A DNA stretch of 5,891 bases from assembly GCA_021795795.1 (NCBI GenBank), contig JAJYPA010000511.1, positions 1 through 5,891 of the forward strand. The letters run 5' to 3'. Within the stretch, counting starts at the first letter, position 1, and every line of letters begins with the position of its first letter. A program made the position numbers and the translations under genes. The notes beneath the pieces were generated by a model. The model saw only the letters and a list, made by a program, of their open reading frames with translations. It searched no databases and had not been told where the DNA came from. Below are positions 5,571 through 5,891 of this stretch, piece after piece. The stretch is from Pseudomonadota bacterium (GTDB taxonomy: Bacteria; Pseudomonadota; Gammaproteobacteria; Halothiobacillales; Halothiobacillaceae).

Positions 5571-5620
5571 CTTTTTAAAAATCAGTTATAACTATGAGAC
5601 TCGGCGAAAAGATCCAGCTA
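5571..5620 (-). promoter_or_regulatory. probable promoter and operator of the HEPN cassette
   Basis: On the minus strand TATAAC (5590-5585) matches five of six bases of a -10 box, about 22 nt before the HEPN start codon. It lies within the perfect 10-bp palindrome AGTTATAACT (5584-5593), a suitable site for a repressor. No good -35 box is found at the standard distance; only T-rich sequence (5604-5612 region) is present, as at a weak or activator-dependent promoter. The ribosome binding site AAGGTGAG follows (5573-5566). Confidence 0.4.
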
Positions 5621-5623
5621 CCG

Positions 5624-5631
5624 CCCCCCCC
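5624..5631 (+). repeat. C8 homopolymer tract
   Basis: Eight consecutive C bases lie about 62 nt upstream of the HEPN start codon, at the boundary between GC-rich and AT-rich DNA. Such tracts change length readily by slippage; they are also frequent sequencing-error sites. Confidence 0.7.
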
Positions 5632-5863
5632 ATTGCCCATTTCTTTGTCTGTGCGGCGCCTGCGGCGTCACCGGACGATTCGGGCTTCGCGCCTTGTCCC
5701 CAACAAATCGCAAAAATAACGCTAAAGTCGATCGGCTGGCACGACCAAACGTCAGCTTCCAGTCAATTGTATTGAAAAACTCTTTTCTACGGGCATATGG
5801 ATCCTCGGGCCTTACATCTTGCCTCGTAGGAAGCCCCAAGATCGACGATAATTCTCTGGGTAG

Positions 5864-5879
5864 GGGGGTGAAGACCCCC
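5864..5879 (+). repeat. short GC-rich hairpin GGGGGT-GAAG-ACCCCC
   Basis: A perfect 6-bp inverted repeat with a 4-nt loop lies near the right edge of the window. No T-run follows on either strand, so terminator function is not supported. It may belong to a terminal repeat, an origin element or a transcript starting outside the window. Confidence 0.45.
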
Positions 5880-5891
5880 AAATGACAGCGT

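Larger units (their letters stand above)
5618..5891 (-). other. about 270 nt at the window edge: open minus-strand frame, coding status doubtful
   Basis: A minus-strand frame is open from beyond the window edge to a TAG at 5618-5620. Its visible part has no ATG near its 5' end, only a TTG at 5881 without a ribosome binding site. The reading contains GVFTPLPRELSSILGLPTRQ and then a section with RKEFFNTIDWKLTFG, which could be a real C-terminal fragment. The last 25 residues are arginine-, proline- and glutamine-rich and end across a homopolymer, which looks non-coding. I recognise no family. The rest of this stretch holds a C8 tract, a short hairpin and GC-rich short repeats near 5653-5668. 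Confidence 0.25.

Noticed and set aside
5807..5820. ACATCTTGCC as a relaxase nick-like sequence
   Set aside because: It only loosely resembles IncP-type nick regions, no relaxase gene is in view, and the flanking repeat (CTACG/CGTAG) is short and imperfectly placed.
1..5891. CRISPR array, tRNA, rRNA or insertion-sequence ends
   Set aside because: No regularly spaced repeats, cloverleaf-type sequence, transposase or paired terminal repeats were seen.

Overview
The window looks like the replication and accessory part of a proteobacterial mobile element: a plasmid, an integrative element, or a genomic island derived from one. The main reason is a tight plus-strand cassette encoding an excisionase-type HTH protein, a Toprim primase, a RepA-family hexameric helicase, a small cysteine-rich protein and an HTH protein. 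Such cassettes are typical of plasmids and integrative elements of Beta- and Gammaproteobacteria. No integrase, relaxase, transposase, rRNA or tRNA is visible, so I cannot name the genus or prove whether the element is a plasmid or an island.

Layout. At 1-303 lies the end of a toxin-antitoxin operon: the last codons of a probable HigB/RelE-like toxin overlap a complete XRE antitoxin gene. At 356-1249 is a 297-residue protein of unknown function whose upstream two thirds are visibly AT-richer than its C-terminal domain. Positions 1250-1352 hold two perfect inverted repeats, one CGGCAAA-based and one whose right arm contains the ribosome binding site of the next gene. The five-gene replication cassette runs 1353-4569 with 4-nt gaps or short overlaps, and is probably one transcript. 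A 213-nt stretch without a gene follows.

The minus strand then carries a strongly AT-rich two-gene cassette (5562 down to 4783). Its first gene encodes a HEPN-like protein with an intact R-x4-H motif; its second encodes a small lysine-rich protein. Its probable promoter has a perfect 10-bp palindrome over the -10 region. The last 300 bases hold no confident gene, only a C8 tract, a short GC hairpin and an unfinished minus-strand open frame.

How the parts fit together. The primase and helicase would load and prime replication of the element, and the excisionase-type HTH protein and the distal HTH protein probably regulate it or act at its origin or att site. The XRE toxin-antitoxin pair would stabilise the element. 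The HEPN cassette is the most interesting cargo: a likely RNase toxin or phage-defence effector with an unrecognised small basic partner, inserted convergently behind the replication operon and differing strongly from it in base composition.
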